Below are positions 35,041 through 44,395 of a stretch of 64,000 nucleotides of DNA, piece after piece. Under the pieces are notes generated by a model. It saw only the letters and a program-made list of their open reading frames with translations. It had not been told where the DNA came from and searched no databases. The stretch spans positions 62,001 through 126,000 of the forward strand of contig NZ_WBYM01000001.1 of the NCBI RefSeq assembly GCF_013283365.1, in the 5' to 3' direction. The DNA comes from Marinobacterium sp. xm-d-530. GTDB taxonomy: Bacteria; Pseudomonadota; Gammaproteobacteria; Pseudomonadales; Balneatricaceae. The translations under genes and the position numbers were made by a program. Numbering within the stretch: position 1 is the first letter of the stretch; each line of letters begins with the position of its first letter.

Positions 35041-35733
35041 TTATCGCGGGTATTGATAGCGATTTAGCCAGCGCTCAATAAACCGGAACGCCAAAATAAA
35101 TAGCGCAGCGATAGCAAGATACAACATACCTGCCGCAAAAAAGATCTCCAGCGGGGTATAAGTACGAGCAATAATGGTTCTCGCCATACCCGTAAGATCC
35201 AACAGAGTAATGGTTGAGGCGAGCGCACTACCCTTCAACATCAGAATTAACTCATTCCCGTAAGCAGGAAGCACAATACCGAAAGCACGAGGCAGGACGA
35301 TACGTCGTATCTGAACCAGTTTCGACATACCAAAAGCCTCTGCAGCTTCAATCTCCCCCTTTGGAATAGACTGGATTGCACCACGAACAAGCTCAGCACT
35401 GTACGCTGCAGTGTTCAGCGTTAACGCTATCAGTGCACACCAGAAGGGTTCACTGAAAATTTCCCAAAGGGATGTATTTCGAATGAGATCAAACTGAGCT
35501 GAGCCATAGTAGATCAAAAATATTTGGACCAATAACGGCGTGCCACGGAAGAAATAGATGTATGCCCAAGGAAGCGCAGAAACTAAGCGATTTTTAGAGG
35601 CACGCATCAGCGCAAGAGGCACTGCAATCGCTAGCCCCGTTAAGGCTGAATAGAGAACCAATTCTAGTGTTAACCAAACGCCATCAAAGAGGCGTGGAAA
35701 ATATTCCCAGATCACATCCCATGACCAGTTCAT
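35041..35733 (-). CDS. Basic amino-acid ABC transporter permease (HisM-like)
   Basis: This 230-residue polytopic permease of the HisMQ family has about five helices, and the cytoplasmic EAA loop reads EAAEAFGMSKLVQIRRIVLPRA, which docks the ATPase. FFRGTPLLVQIFLIYYG is the family signature. It overlaps hisQ by 4 nt and is the last gene of the operon, pairing with the second permease to form the channel. Confidence 0.92.
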   Translation of the reverse strand: MNWSWDVIWEYFPRLFDGVWLTLELVLYSALTGLAIAVPLALMRASKNRLVSALPWAYIYFFRGTPLLVQIFLIYYGSAQFDLIRNTSLWEIFSEPFWCALIALTLNTAAYSAELVRGAIQSIPKGEIEAAEAFGMSKLVQIRRIVLPRAFGIVLPAYGNELILMLKGSALASTITLLDLTGMARTIIARTYTPLEIFFAAGMLYLAIAALFILAFRFIERWLNRYQYPR

Positions 35734-36449
35734 GCTGCAACCCTCTTCTCAGCAGGATTTGATGCGCGCTCAAGATAAGTAGTTATCAAAGTAGATATTG
35801 CCGTGAGACCAAGATAGATCAGTGCGGCTGCCATGTAGAAAGTGAACGGCTCTTTTGTAGACCCCGTCGCAACGTAGGCCTGTCGCATAATGTCGTTCAA
35901 ACCAACAACAGAGACGAGTGCGGTATCTTTTAGAAGTACTTGGAAAAGGTTGCCAAGACCTGGCAGCGCAAGACGCCAAACCTGGGGCAGAATAATTCGA
36001 TAGAAGGTCGTCAGGCGAGGCAAGCCCAAAGCATAGGCTGACTCCCACTGGCCCTTCGGGAGCGCTTGAATAGCCGCTCGAAAAACTTCAGTAGCGTAGG
36101 CACCAAATGCAATAGAGAGCGCCGTGACACCCGCTGCAAAAGCACTCACCTCTATGTAATCTGTATAACCAAAACGCTCTGCGATAGCCATCAACAGCAT
36201 CGAGCCACCAAAGTAGATGGTGAGCACTAAAAGCAGTTCCGGTATTCCACGAATCAGCGTTGTGTATCCGGTTGCTAACCAGCGAAGTGGCGCAATCGAG
36301 GATAGTTTCGCAGAGGCACCAGCAAGCCCAATAATAAGGCCAAAAAATAGGCTAGCGAGCGCAAGCTGAATAGTTATCCAGGCACCCTCCCAAAGAAGGT
36401 GACCGAAGCCGTGAAGATCAAACATAGAGTAAGATATTGGCTGCGCCAT
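35730..36449 (-). CDS. Basic amino-acid ABC transporter permease (HisQ-like)
   Basis: This 239-residue permease has the HisQ-type signature TTLIRGIPELLLVLTIYFGG and the EAA loop ESAYALGLPRLTTFYRIILPQ, with about five membrane helices. It forms the heterodimeric membrane pore with the HisM-like protein encoded next, with which it overlaps by 4 nt. Confidence 0.92.
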   Translation of the reverse strand: MAQPISYSMFDLHGFGHLLWEGAWITIQLALASLFFGLIIGLAGASAKLSSIAPLRWLATGYTTLIRGIPELLLVLTIYFGGSMLLMAIAERFGYTDYIEVSAFAAGVTALSIAFGAYATEVFRAAIQALPKGQWESAYALGLPRLTTFYRIILPQVWRLALPGLGNLFQVLLKDTALVSVVGLNDIMRQAYVATGSTKEPFTFYMAAALIYLGLTAISTLITTYLERASNPAEKRVAA

Positions 36450-36469
36450 TTAGGCACAGCCTGTCCCGA

Positions 36470-37207
36470 TTAGTAGATCGAGAATGGGAAGTACTTAGCG
36501 TTGATTTTCGCGTAAGTACCGTTATCAACAATCGCTTGAAGTGCTTTGTTGAACTTCTCTTTTAGAGCATCGTTTTTACGAATTGCGATACCGATCTTAT
36601 CGTCGATGTCGATATCCTGGCCTTTGAACTCAAAGCCTTTGCCGTCATCAGTTCGTAGCCAGTCGTATGCTGGGAACTTATCTGACAGCATGCCATCAAG
36701 ACGGCCGGCAGCAAGGTCTAAGTATGCGTTATCTTGAGTATCGTACAGTTTTACGCTCGCGCTTCCTGACATGTTGTCTTCAAGGTACTGGCCAGCGATA
36801 GTCGCACGCTGCGCACCAAGCGTTTTACCCTTCATGTCACCCATAGACTGACCTTTAGGACCCACGTAAGCGAGAACGTTTGAGTAGTATGGGTTAGTGA
36901 AGTCGACAACTTTTAGACGCTCTTCTGTGATCGACATTGATGCGATGATTGCATCGTACTTACGGCTCATAAGACCAGGAATAATACCGTCCCAATCCTG
37001 TGCCACTAGCGTACAGTCTGCTTTCATTTCAGCACAAAGTGCATTAGCGATATCTACGTCAAAGCCCTGAAGCTGACCTTTGTCATCGACCATATTGAAA
37101 GGCGCGTATGCACCTTCAGTAGCGATACGGATTTTATCGCCTGCGAAAGCTGAAGAGGCTGCAACAGCACTCAAAGTAAGACCAACGACGAGGTTTTTTA
37201 ATTTCAT
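36470..37207 (-). CDS. Basic amino-acid-binding periplasmic protein (HisJ/ArgT-like)
   Basis: This 245-residue substrate-binding protein has a signal peptide cleaved near AFA-GDK (residue 22). KIRIATEGAYAPFNMVD, ASMSITEERLKVVDFTNPYYSNVL and QDNAYLDLAAGRLDGMLSD are typical of the lysine/arginine/ornithine/histidine group, but the exact ligand cannot be read. It lies between the ATPase and permease genes in one leftward operon. Confidence 0.92.
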   Translation of the reverse strand: MKLKNLVVGLTLSAVAASSAFAGDKIRIATEGAYAPFNMVDDKGQLQGFDVDIANALCAEMKADCTLVAQDWDGIIPGLMSRKYDAIIASMSITEERLKVVDFTNPYYSNVLAYVGPKGQSMGDMKGKTLGAQRATIAGQYLEDNMSGSASVKLYDTQDNAYLDLAAGRLDGMLSDKFPAYDWLRTDDGKGFEFKGQDIDIDDKIGIAIRKNDALKEKFNKALQAIVDNGTYAKINAKYFPFSIY

Positions 37208-37234
37208 TATTTTCTCCTATTAGGATCTACTGTC

Positions 37235-38017
37235 CTATTGATGACTCGACATAAAGGCCTTCACCCTTGCAGATGAAGGATTTTCGAATAGTTTCTCTGG
37301 TGTTCCCTGCTCTTCGATATGTCCTTCATGAAGAAAGACAACCTGGCTCGAAACATCACGTGCGAAGCGCATTTCATGGGTTACTATCAGCATAGTGCGT
37401 CCCTGTGAGGCCAGATCCCGCATGACCGCCAGCACTTCATTGACCAACTCAGGATCAAGCGCTGAAGTTGGCTCATCGAACAATAACAGCTGTGGATCCA
37501 TCGCTAAAGCACGTGCTATCGCAATACGCTGCTGCTGGCCACCTGAAAGATGACTAGGATAGGCATCGATCTTATCTACGAGACCGACCTGCTCTAGGAT
37601 CAGTTTTGCCTGCCCCACCGCCTCATCTTTAGACTGTTTTAAAACTTGAATGGGAGCTTCTGTAATATTCTCTAACACAGTACGGTGCGGCCAGAGATTA
37701 AAGTTCTGGAATACAAAACCGATACGCGAACGCATATTTTCAAGCTGCTTTCGACTTTTAGCCTGCAACTCGCCACTCTTAGATGGCACCAACTCAAGTT
37801 TCTCATCCCCAAGATAGATCTCACCCTTGCTTGGATTTTCAAGCAGGTTAATACAGCGCAGTAGCGTACTCTTACCCGAGCCACTCGAACCGAGAATAGA
37901 AATCACATCGCCATCTTTCGCCTCCAGTGAGACCCCTTTGATAACGTTCAGGGATCCGTAGGATTTATGAATATCGATCATGCGAAGCGCAGTAGCGGGT
38001 TGTGAATCTTGAGACAT
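37235..38017 (-). CDS. Basic amino-acid ABC transporter ATP-binding protein (HisP-like)
   Basis: This 260-residue ATPase has Walker A GSSGSGKST, the signature LSGGQQQRIAIARAL, Walker B LLLFDEPTSALDP and the H-loop VTHEMRFARDVS. It powers the HisMQ-type permease. It is the first gene of the four-gene operon (ATPase, binding protein, two permeases). The region 38018-38097 upstream should hold the promoter. Confidence 0.93.
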   Translation of the reverse strand: MSQDSQPATALRMIDIHKSYGSLNVIKGVSLEAKDGDVISILGSSGSGKSTLLRCINLLENPSKGEIYLGDEKLELVPSKSGELQAKSRKQLENMRSRIGFVFQNFNLWPHRTVLENITEAPIQVLKQSKDEAVGQAKLILEQVGLVDKIDAYPSHLSGGQQQRIAIARALAMDPQLLLFDEPTSALDPELVNEVLAVMRDLASQGRTMLIVTHEMRFARDVSSQVVFLHEGHIEEQGTPEKLFENPSSARVKAFMSSHQ

Positions 38018-38097
38018 TAAAACTTAACCAAACAGTCATGTAATCAAGGGACTTTAGCGAGAATAGTGACACACGGCAAGCCTTCTATATTCCACAA

Positions 38098-38124
38098 ACA
38101 AAAAAGCCGCGATAAACGCGGCCC
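38098..38124 (-). terminator. Terminator of class I fumarase
   Basis: The stem gccgcg / cgcggc (38106-38111, 38117-38122) with T residues on the minus strand lies 18 nt downstream of the fumarase stop. Confidence 0.85.
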
Positions 38125-38141
38125 TTAATGTGAGTTTTCGT

Positions 38142-39650
38142 TTAGCCTTTCGCTTTAACGATTATGTCGTGCCATTTAGCTGGACCAGATGTATGAACAG
38201 ACTCACCATTCACATCTACAGCCACAGTCACCGGCATATCTTTGACTTCAAACTCATAGATCGCTTCCATGCCCATCTCTGGGAAGGCTAGCACTTTTGA
38301 GTCAGTGATCGCTTTAGATACAAGGTACGCTGCACCACCTACAGCCATTAAGTAAACAGCTTGGTTATCTTTGATCGCATCAATAGCGATTGGACCACGT
38401 TCTGATTTACCAATCATCCCCAATAGGCCCGTTGACTCTAGAATCTGACGTGTGAACTTATCCATACGTGTTGACGTTGTTGGGCCAGCAGGGCCTACAA
38501 CCTCATCACGGACAGGGTCGACAGGACCCACGTAGTAGATGAATCGCCCTTTCAGATCAACTGGTAACTCTTCACCGTTATTGAGCATCTCAACCATGCG
38601 CTTATGGGCAGCATCACGACCGGTTAACATCTTACCGTTAAGCAGAATAGTTTCACCAACCTTCCACTCTTTTACCGACTCAGGTGTGATCTCATCTAGA
38701 TTGACGCGGCGTGTATTAGCACCGACTTCAAAGGTCACTTCTGGCCACTGATCCAAGCTTGGCGGCGTTAGCACAGCCGGCCCATCACCTTTCAGAGTAA
38801 AGTGTGTATGGCGAGTCGCAGCACAGTTTGGGATCATACAGATTGGCAGAGATGCCGCGTGCGTTGGGTAGTCCATGATCTTAACGTCTAGAATCGTTGT
38901 CAGACCACCAAGACCCTGTGCACCAATACCCAGCTCATTGACCGCATCCATGATCTCTAGACGTAGCTCTTCGACTCGGTTCTGTGGACCACGCTCACGT
39001 AGCTCATGAATATCGATTGGGTCCATCAAAGACTCTTTAGCCATGACTGCTGCCTTCTCGGCAGTACCACCAATACCAATACCCAACATACCTGGTGGAC
39101 ACCAACCAGCACCCATAGTCGGTACTGTTTTAACCACCCAATCCACGATGCTGTCAGATGGGTTCAACATCACCATTTTCGATTTATTCTCTGAACCACC
39201 ACCTTTAGCAGCCACATGAACTTCTACCTCATCGCCCTCTACAATTTCGTAATGGATAACAGCAGGAGTATTGTCTTTGGTGTTCTGACGTTTGCCGGCA
39301 GGGTCAGCAAGAATCGAGGCGCGTAGAACGTTGTCTGGGTGCATGTAGGCACGACGAACACCTTCATTGACCATATCAGTGACGCTCATTGAAGCATCCC
39401 ACTGAACGTTCATACCCACTTTAAGGAATACCGTAACGATACCGGTGTCCTGACAGATAGGACGCTTCCCTTCGGCACACATACGTGAGTTGATTAGGAT
39501 CTGCGCCATCGCATCTTTAGCGGCTGGGTTCTCCTCTTTCAGGTAGGCTTCGTGCACACCTTCAATAAAGTCGATTGGGTGGTAGTAAGAGATGAACTGT
39601 AGCGCATCAGCAACGCTATCAATAAGGTCGTCTTGACGAATAACGCTCAT
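38142..39650 (-). CDS. Class I fumarate hydratase (iron-sulfur)
   Basis: This 502-residue oxygen-sensitive lyase interconverts fumarate and malate in the TCA cycle. The N-terminal domain (about 1-285) has KRPICQDTGIVTVF, and CMIPNCAATRH holds further cysteines for the 4Fe-4S cluster. The C-terminal beta domain (about 290-500) has GRDAAHKRM and VGPAGPTTSTRMDKF. It is a single-chain FumA/FumB-type enzyme. The longer frame upstream is rejected because ggag precedes the ATG at 39650. It is transcribed alone. Confidence 0.94.
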   Translation of the reverse strand: MSVIRQDDLIDSVADALQFISYYHPIDFIEGVHEAYLKEENPAAKDAMAQILINSRMCAEGKRPICQDTGIVTVFLKVGMNVQWDASMSVTDMVNEGVRRAYMHPDNVLRASILADPAGKRQNTKDNTPAVIHYEIVEGDEVEVHVAAKGGGSENKSKMVMLNPSDSIVDWVVKTVPTMGAGWCPPGMLGIGIGGTAEKAAVMAKESLMDPIDIHELRERGPQNRVEELRLEIMDAVNELGIGAQGLGGLTTILDVKIMDYPTHAASLPICMIPNCAATRHTHFTLKGDGPAVLTPPSLDQWPEVTFEVGANTRRVNLDEITPESVKEWKVGETILLNGKMLTGRDAAHKRMVEMLNNGEELPVDLKGRFIYYVGPVDPVRDEVVGPAGPTTSTRMDKFTRQILESTGLLGMIGKSERGPIAIDAIKDNQAVYLMAVGGAAYLVSKAITDSKVLAFPEMGMEAIYEFEVKDMPVTVAVDVNGESVHTSGPAKWHDIIVKAKG

Positions 39651-39776
39651 TGGAAAACTCCATTTATAGTGATAACCAGGGGGCTCCACCCCTGCAGTGC
39701 TACCAGATTATACATCATCCAATCGAGTTAGGATGACCACACTTTGTCTAACGGCTAAGCAGAACCTGTAGAGACA

Positions 39777-39800
39777 AAAAAGCCGGCTTGCTAGCCGGCT
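39777..39800 (-). terminator. Terminator after trhP
   Basis: The perfect stem agccggct / agccggct (a palindrome, 39781-39788 and 39793-39800) with a T-run on the minus strand lies just after the trhP stop. Confidence 0.85.
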
Positions 39801-39805
39801 AACAT

Positions 39806-41161
39806 TTACGCCCTCTCTGGAGCGTTTGGAAGATCACGCATCAGTAGCGCGTATTCCATATCGGTATCAAAGTCGAGTGGCAGCGTTACACGGTGTCCAG
39901 AACCTGGGGCAACGTGGACTCGAGCACCTTTCTTGTCATACAGCTCATCGAGCTTGAAGCGACGATTACCCTGAGGGGTCATCAACTCAAGTGTGTCACC
40001 CACCTCAAATTTGTTCTTCACATCGATAACAAGCTTGCCAGAGTCCGCGTCACGCTCAACCACTTCACCGACAAATTGCTGATGCACACCCACAGAGTTA
40101 CCCGTTTCATAGTTCTGGTATTCATCGTGAACATGACGACGGTAGAAACCTTCGGTGTATCCGCGGTTCGCAAGATTCTCAAGGACATCCATTAGGCCCT
40201 TGTCGAATGGGCGACCAGCCGCTGCATCGTCAATGGTTTGACGGTAAGCTTGCGCGGTTCTGGCAACGTAGTAGTGCGACTTAGTGCGTCCCTCAATTTT
40301 CAGAGAGTCGACTCCCATTTCCGTTAAACGATGCACGTGCTGAATGGCGCGCAGATCTTTTGAGTTCATGATGTAGGTACCGTGCTCATCTTCAAAGGCC
40401 GGCATATACTCGCCAGGGCGAGTCTCCTCTTGGAGCAGGTAGATCTGATCTGATGGCTTACCTTCACCTAGGGCAGGCTGCTTCTCTTCGCTTGGATCAA
40501 AGCTCTGAACGGGAACCACATCACCAGACTCATCTTCCTGAGCTTCATGAGCATCGTATTTCCAGCGACAAGCATTTGTGCAAGTACCCTGGTTTGGATC
40601 TCGGTGGTTGATGTAACCCGATAGCAGACAGCGACCTGAGTAGGCGATACAGAGTGAGCCATGAACAAAGACCTCAAGCTCAATATCCGGACACTGTTGA
40701 CGTATTTCAGCCACTTCATCTAGCGAGAGTTCACGAGACAGAATGATTCGCTCAATACCCGCTCGCTCCCAGAACTTCACTGCAGCCCAGTTCATCGTAT
40801 TCGACTGAACAGAGAGGTGAATCGGAAGATCTGGATACTTATCTTTGACCATCATAATCAAGCCAGGATCGGACATGATCATAGCATCAGGATTCATCGC
40901 TACAACAGGATCGATATCCTTCATGTAGGTACCCAACTTTGAGTTATGCGGCAGAATGTTACTGGCGACAAAGAACTTTTTACCCAGTTGATGCGCAATA
41001 TTGATCCCCTCTTCAAGGTTCTGAAGAGTAAAGTCGTTATTACGTACGCGAAGGCTGTAGCGCGGTTGACCGGCATAGACCGCATCAGCACCATAGGCAA
41101 AGGCATACTTCATATTTCGCAAGGTCCCTGCAGGGGACAAAAGCTCGGGTTTTCGCATCAT
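39806..41161 (-). CDS. trhP: Prephenate-dependent tRNA hydroxylase TrhP (peptidase U32 family)
   Basis: This 451-residue U32-family protein is the YegQ/TrhP type, which hydroxylates tRNA U34 to ho5U. It starts KPELLSPAGT and has VFVHGSLCIAYSGRCLLSGY with CTNACRW, giving four cysteines that can hold a 4Fe-4S cluster. GVDSLKIEGRTKSHYYVA is also typical. It stands as a single gene before its terminator, 23 nt downstream of thpR, and the two may be co-transcribed. Confidence 0.93.
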   Translation of the reverse strand: MMRKPELLSPAGTLRNMKYAFAYGADAVYAGQPRYSLRVRNNDFTLQNLEEGINIAHQLGKKFFVASNILPHNSKLGTYMKDIDPVVAMNPDAMIMSDPGLIMMVKDKYPDLPIHLSVQSNTMNWAAVKFWERAGIERIILSRELSLDEVAEIRQQCPDIELEVFVHGSLCIAYSGRCLLSGYINHRDPNQGTCTNACRWKYDAHEAQEDESGDVVPVQSFDPSEEKQPALGEGKPSDQIYLLQEETRPGEYMPAFEDEHGTYIMNSKDLRAIQHVHRLTEMGVDSLKIEGRTKSHYYVARTAQAYRQTIDDAAAGRPFDKGLMDVLENLANRGYTEGFYRRHVHDEYQNYETGNSVGVHQQFVGEVVERDADSGKLVIDVKNKFEVGDTLELMTPQGNRRFKLDELYDKKGARVHVAPGSGHRVTLPLDFDTDMEYALLMRDLPNAPERA

Positions 41162-41184
41162 GTTCTCAAAATTGGTTAAACGGT

Positions 41185-41736
41185 TTAGCGTGTAAGTGGC
41201 ACTTCGAAAAGCGGCTTATAGACACTGCCATGATCACCCTCAATGCTCTGAAGCAGCACAATCGAGTCAGCCGGCAGGCTATGATCGATAGGTGGTAACT
41301 CTCTGTCGACAGCAAATCGATTGTCCGCTGGCAAGCGTGCCAAGGTGACATGAGGCATAAAGTTCTGATCTTTACGAGCAATGCCAACCTCTTCGGCTAA
41401 CGCCACTAACTGCTCATGGAGCTTCGTTAGCTGACTATTCTGCGCGGTCATCGCCGCGATCAGGGAGAGTCTTGGGTTGACAGCATAGTAACTGACCTGA
41501 TCAAGCTGAACCTTAAAACGACTGCCAAAATCTATTTCAGTAGCGCGTTTCTCAAGCTGTTCTATCTGTTCCAGACTGACATCTCCCAAAAAGCAGAGCG
41601 TCAGGTGATAGCCAGAAGAATCAAACCAGGTTGCGTCCAGCCCTAGATCAAACTGACACAGCTCATCAGAAAGATTAGCTAGCTCTCGAGCCGTTCTATC
41701 AGGAATGCGTAAAGCAAAAAAGGATCTTAGCTTCAC
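41185..41736 (-). CDS. thpR: RNA 2',3'-cyclic phosphodiesterase
   Basis: This 183-residue member of the 2H phosphoesterase superfamily has two HxTx motifs, His44-Leu-Thr46 in GYHLTLCFLG and His129-Val-Thr131 in MPHVTLARL. The N-terminus reads SFFALRIPD as in LigT/ThpR. It opens 2',3'-cyclic phosphates on RNA. It is upstream of trhP on the same strand. Confidence 0.92.
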   Translation of the reverse strand: MKLRSFFALRIPDRTARELANLSDELCQFDLGLDATWFDSSGYHLTLCFLGDVSLEQIEQLEKRATEIDFGSRFKVQLDQVSYYAVNPRLSLIAAMTAQNSQLTKLHEQLVALAEEVGIARKDQNFMPHVTLARLPADNRFAVDRELPPIDHSLPADSIVLLQSIEGDHGSVYKPLFEVPLTR

Positions 41737-41823
41737 GTCTTAACTCAGCCCCATTTCATGTGGCGCGTATTGTGCCCATTGGCAAGGATTTGGACAAGTA
41801 TTGATCAGTTGCGAATAATTCAA

Positions 41824-42753
41824 CTAACGAATAGCTCCCTCAAGCAGCAGCGTATTGAGCTGTTGTTTGATGTTCAGTAGTTCTGCATTGACCGACTGGC
41901 GGCTTGAATCAATGGAGCGGAGGCGATCTTCAATGGTCGCTAAACGGCCATCAAGATCACTGGAATTGGAACCTGCCTTAACTTGTTCAAGCTGCTCTGA
42001 AAGCCTTGCTCTCTCGTCCCGCTCAATAGAGAGCTGAAACTCGAGATCACTGTTGAGTTGAGCTACCCGTTCACTCAATTGAGCGATCTGCTTATCTTTA
42101 CTGGCTACTAGGTCATTAAGTTTGGATAGCTGCTGGTCACGTTTTTGCAAACTGCTATCAAATTCTGATACTGATTGGGACAGTTTATTAACTGACCCTT
42201 CGCTCTTTTTAGCTTGTGCTTGAACTTGATCCACACCTGACTGAATGCTTTTAATCGATTCAGCCTGAGATTTAATCAGTTTAGCTTGTGCTTCAATCGT
42301 CTTGCCCTGCTTCTCTAGCTGAGGCTTATTGCGCTGATACGAAACGGTCCAAAGCTTAGCGATCTCAGAGTCAAAATGTTTAATACGATCTTCAACACGA
42401 CCATTAAGCTGTTCTAATCGAGAAGAGAGGGTTTCACCTGACTGGGAAGCCGAAGTGGTTGTCTTCGTCAGCGTTGCATCGGTACTCTCAAGCCATAAGT
42501 TCATCTGTTCCAAAAGAACGGATTGTTGATCCATCTTTTGAGTCAGTTGGAAATTCCATACAGCCATAGCTACAGCCACTAGCAGCGCAATAACAGCGAC
42601 ACCCGTTGCTAAGGCACTACTTTTAGGGGAGGACTTAACAGCGGCATTAGTGGGGTTGTTAGGCACTTGAGGTTTTTGCTTTTCAGGTTCAAGAGTGGGC
42701 ACTGGCTCGGCCAGTTGATCTAAATTGAATCCTGGTTCGCGACGTTCAGACAT
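41824..42753 (-). CDS. Membrane-anchored coiled-coil protein of unknown function
   Basis: I do not recognise this 309-residue protein. A proline-rich cytoplasmic N-terminus (1-45) precedes one membrane helix (about 48-68), and nearly all the rest (about 75-305) is heptad-like coiled coil rich in Gln, Ser, Lys and Glu (for example QAKLIKSQAESIKSIQSG). This predicts a long periplasmic rod. It lies between the thpR start and the HAAT transporter terminator. The form resembles cell-envelope or division scaffold proteins, but no function can be assigned. Confidence 0.8.
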   Translation of the reverse strand: MSERREPGFNLDQLAEPVPTLEPEKQKPQVPNNPTNAAVKSSPKSSALATGVAVIALLVAVAMAVWNFQLTQKMDQQSVLLEQMNLWLESTDATLTKTTTSASQSGETLSSRLEQLNGRVEDRIKHFDSEIAKLWTVSYQRNKPQLEKQGKTIEAQAKLIKSQAESIKSIQSGVDQVQAQAKKSEGSVNKLSQSVSEFDSSLQKRDQQLSKLNDLVASKDKQIAQLSERVAQLNSDLEFQLSIERDERARLSEQLEQVKAGSNSSDLDGRLATIEDRLRSIDSSRQSVNAELLNIKQQLNTLLLEGAIR

Positions 42754-42808
42754 TGAAGATGGTTCTTACTCAATTAGAAAGGGATACAGTACCAGTTTTA
42801 TCCCCCCC

Positions 42809-42838
42809 AAAAAAGAGTGCCCAGCAAAGCTGGGCACA
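42809..42838 (-). terminator. Terminator of the HAAT transporter operon
   Basis: A nine-base stem gtgcccagc / gctgggcac with a three-base loop has six T residues on the minus strand, just after the LivF-type gene. Confidence 0.9.
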
Positions 42839-42862
42839 GGTGGAGTACTGATAAGAGCGCGA

Positions 42863-43621
42863 TTAAATCGCTAGGTACTCGTTACGAAGTGCTTCGTTAT
42901 CAAGAACTTCTTGAGCGGTTCCGTCGAATACAACGTTACCGGTATCAAGGATCACTGCGCGATCTGCAAGCTTCAGTGCAGCAATTGCGTTCTGCTCGAC
43001 AATCACGGTAGTAATACCCAGCTCTTTGATCTCACGCAGGGTACGCTCAATCTCTTGAACGATAACCGGAGCCAGACCTTCATAAGGTTCATCAAGAAGA
43101 AGAACTTTGATGTCTCGACAGAGCGCTCGACCGATTGCAAGCATCTGCTGCTCACCACCTGAAAGCGTGACGCCCTCTTGGTTACGACGCTCGCCCAAAC
43201 GAGGGAATAGCTCGTAGATGCGTTCGATATTCCAACCTTTAGGAGGCGCAATTTGAGCCAGCTGTAGGTTCTCTTCAACCGTCAAACCAGGAATGATGCA
43301 GCGATCTTCAGGAACCAGCGCAATACCCGCTTGTGACGCTTCATACGCTGTCATTTCGTGAATATTTTGGTGATCCAACCAGATCTCACCGCTTTTCAAT
43401 ACTGGGTCATCACAACGTGCGATGGTACGCAACGTCGATGTTTTACCGGCACCGTTACGGCCAAGTAGAGCAAGAATCTCACCCTCATGGATATTGAAAC
43501 TCACACCCTGAACGATGTACGACTCACCGTAGTAACCATGAATATCGTGGATAGAACAGTAGGTAACCGGTGTACCCAAGTTTTGAGTTCTAACGGCTTC
43601 AGTTGCGACTGTATTGGTCAT
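42863..43621 (-). CDS. HAAT-family ABC transporter ATP-binding protein (LivF-like)
   Basis: This 252-residue ATPase has Walker A GRNGAGKTST, the signature LSGGEQQMLAIGRAL, Walker B LLLDEPYEGLAP and the LivF-type C-terminus. The N-terminal extension (about 1-18) is longer than usual. It pairs with the LivG-like ATPase, whose stop overlaps its start by 4 nt. It is the last gene of the five-gene operon. The substrate is unknown. Confidence 0.9.
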   Translation of the reverse strand: MTNTVATEAVRTQNLGTPVTYCSIHDIHGYYGESYIVQGVSFNIHEGEILALLGRNGAGKTSTLRTIARCDDPVLKSGEIWLDHQNIHEMTAYEASQAGIALVPEDRCIIPGLTVEENLQLAQIAPPKGWNIERIYELFPRLGERRNQEGVTLSGGEQQMLAIGRALCRDIKVLLLDEPYEGLAPVIVQEIERTLREIKELGITTVIVEQNAIAALKLADRAVILDTGNVVFDGTAQEVLDNEALRNEYLAI

Positions 43622-44373
43622 ACTTCCGCTCCTCCCAAGTATGCTTCACGAACTTTAGGGTTCACTTTAATTTCATCTGGAGAACCTTCAACGATCACGT
43701 GACCTGCCGCCATAACACTCACTTTATCAGCGAGTGAGAAGACTACATGCATATCGTGCTCGATGATGACCATGGTCATTCCATCCGCTTTGATCTTCTT
43801 CAATAGATCGATGGTGTTGTTGGTATCGGCACGCGCCATACCCGCGGTTGGTTCATCAAGAAGTAGTAGTTTTGGCTCTTGAGAGAGACACATTGCCAAC
43901 TCAAGACGACGCTTATCACCACGGCTCATGCTGCCCGCGTGAGTATCAGATTTACCTAGCATGTTGACATACTCTAGGTATTTAGCAGCCTTCTCTTGTA
44001 AGTCTGCATCCTGATCAGAACGTTTCCAAGCATTTAGTTTGAATTCGCCATCACGGTGAGCCAACAGTGGGATCATCATGTTTTCCATGATCGTAAGATC
44101 AGCAAAGATCTCAGGAGTCTGGAATACGCGCGAAATACCCAACTGGTTAATCTTATGTGGCTTAAGGCCAATCATGCTGTTACCAGAGAACGAAATCGTG
44201 CCGTTATCTGGGATCAACTTACCAATGACTGCGTTCAGCAGTGTTGATTTACCGGCACCGTTCGGACCGATGACCGCATGAACGGTTTTCTCTTCAATTT
44301 TTAAGTTGACGTCATCCAGTGCTCTCAAGCCACCGAATGTTTTGTTTACGCCAGAGATTTCTAGTACTGACAT
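43618..44373 (-). CDS. HAAT-family ABC transporter ATP-binding protein (LivG-like)
   Basis: This 251-residue ATPase has Walker A GPNGAGKST, the LivG-type signature SMSRGDKRRLELAMCL (atypical for LSGGQ), Walker B LLLDEPTAGMARADT and the H-loop EHDMHVV. It overlaps the LivF-like gene by 4 nt, and the LivM-like gene ends 22 nt upstream. Confidence 0.9.
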   Translation of the reverse strand: MSVLEISGVNKTFGGLRALDDVNLKIEEKTVHAVIGPNGAGKSTLLNAVIGKLIPDNGTISFSGNSMIGLKPHKINQLGISRVFQTPEIFADLTIMENMMIPLLAHRDGEFKLNAWKRSDQDADLQEKAAKYLEYVNMLGKSDTHAGSMSRGDKRRLELAMCLSQEPKLLLLDEPTAGMARADTNNTIDLLKKIKADGMTMVIIEHDMHVVFSLADKVSVMAAGHVIVEGSPDEIKVNPKVREAYLGGAEV

Positions 44374-44395
44374 ATAAATATCCTGTTAGCTTGAG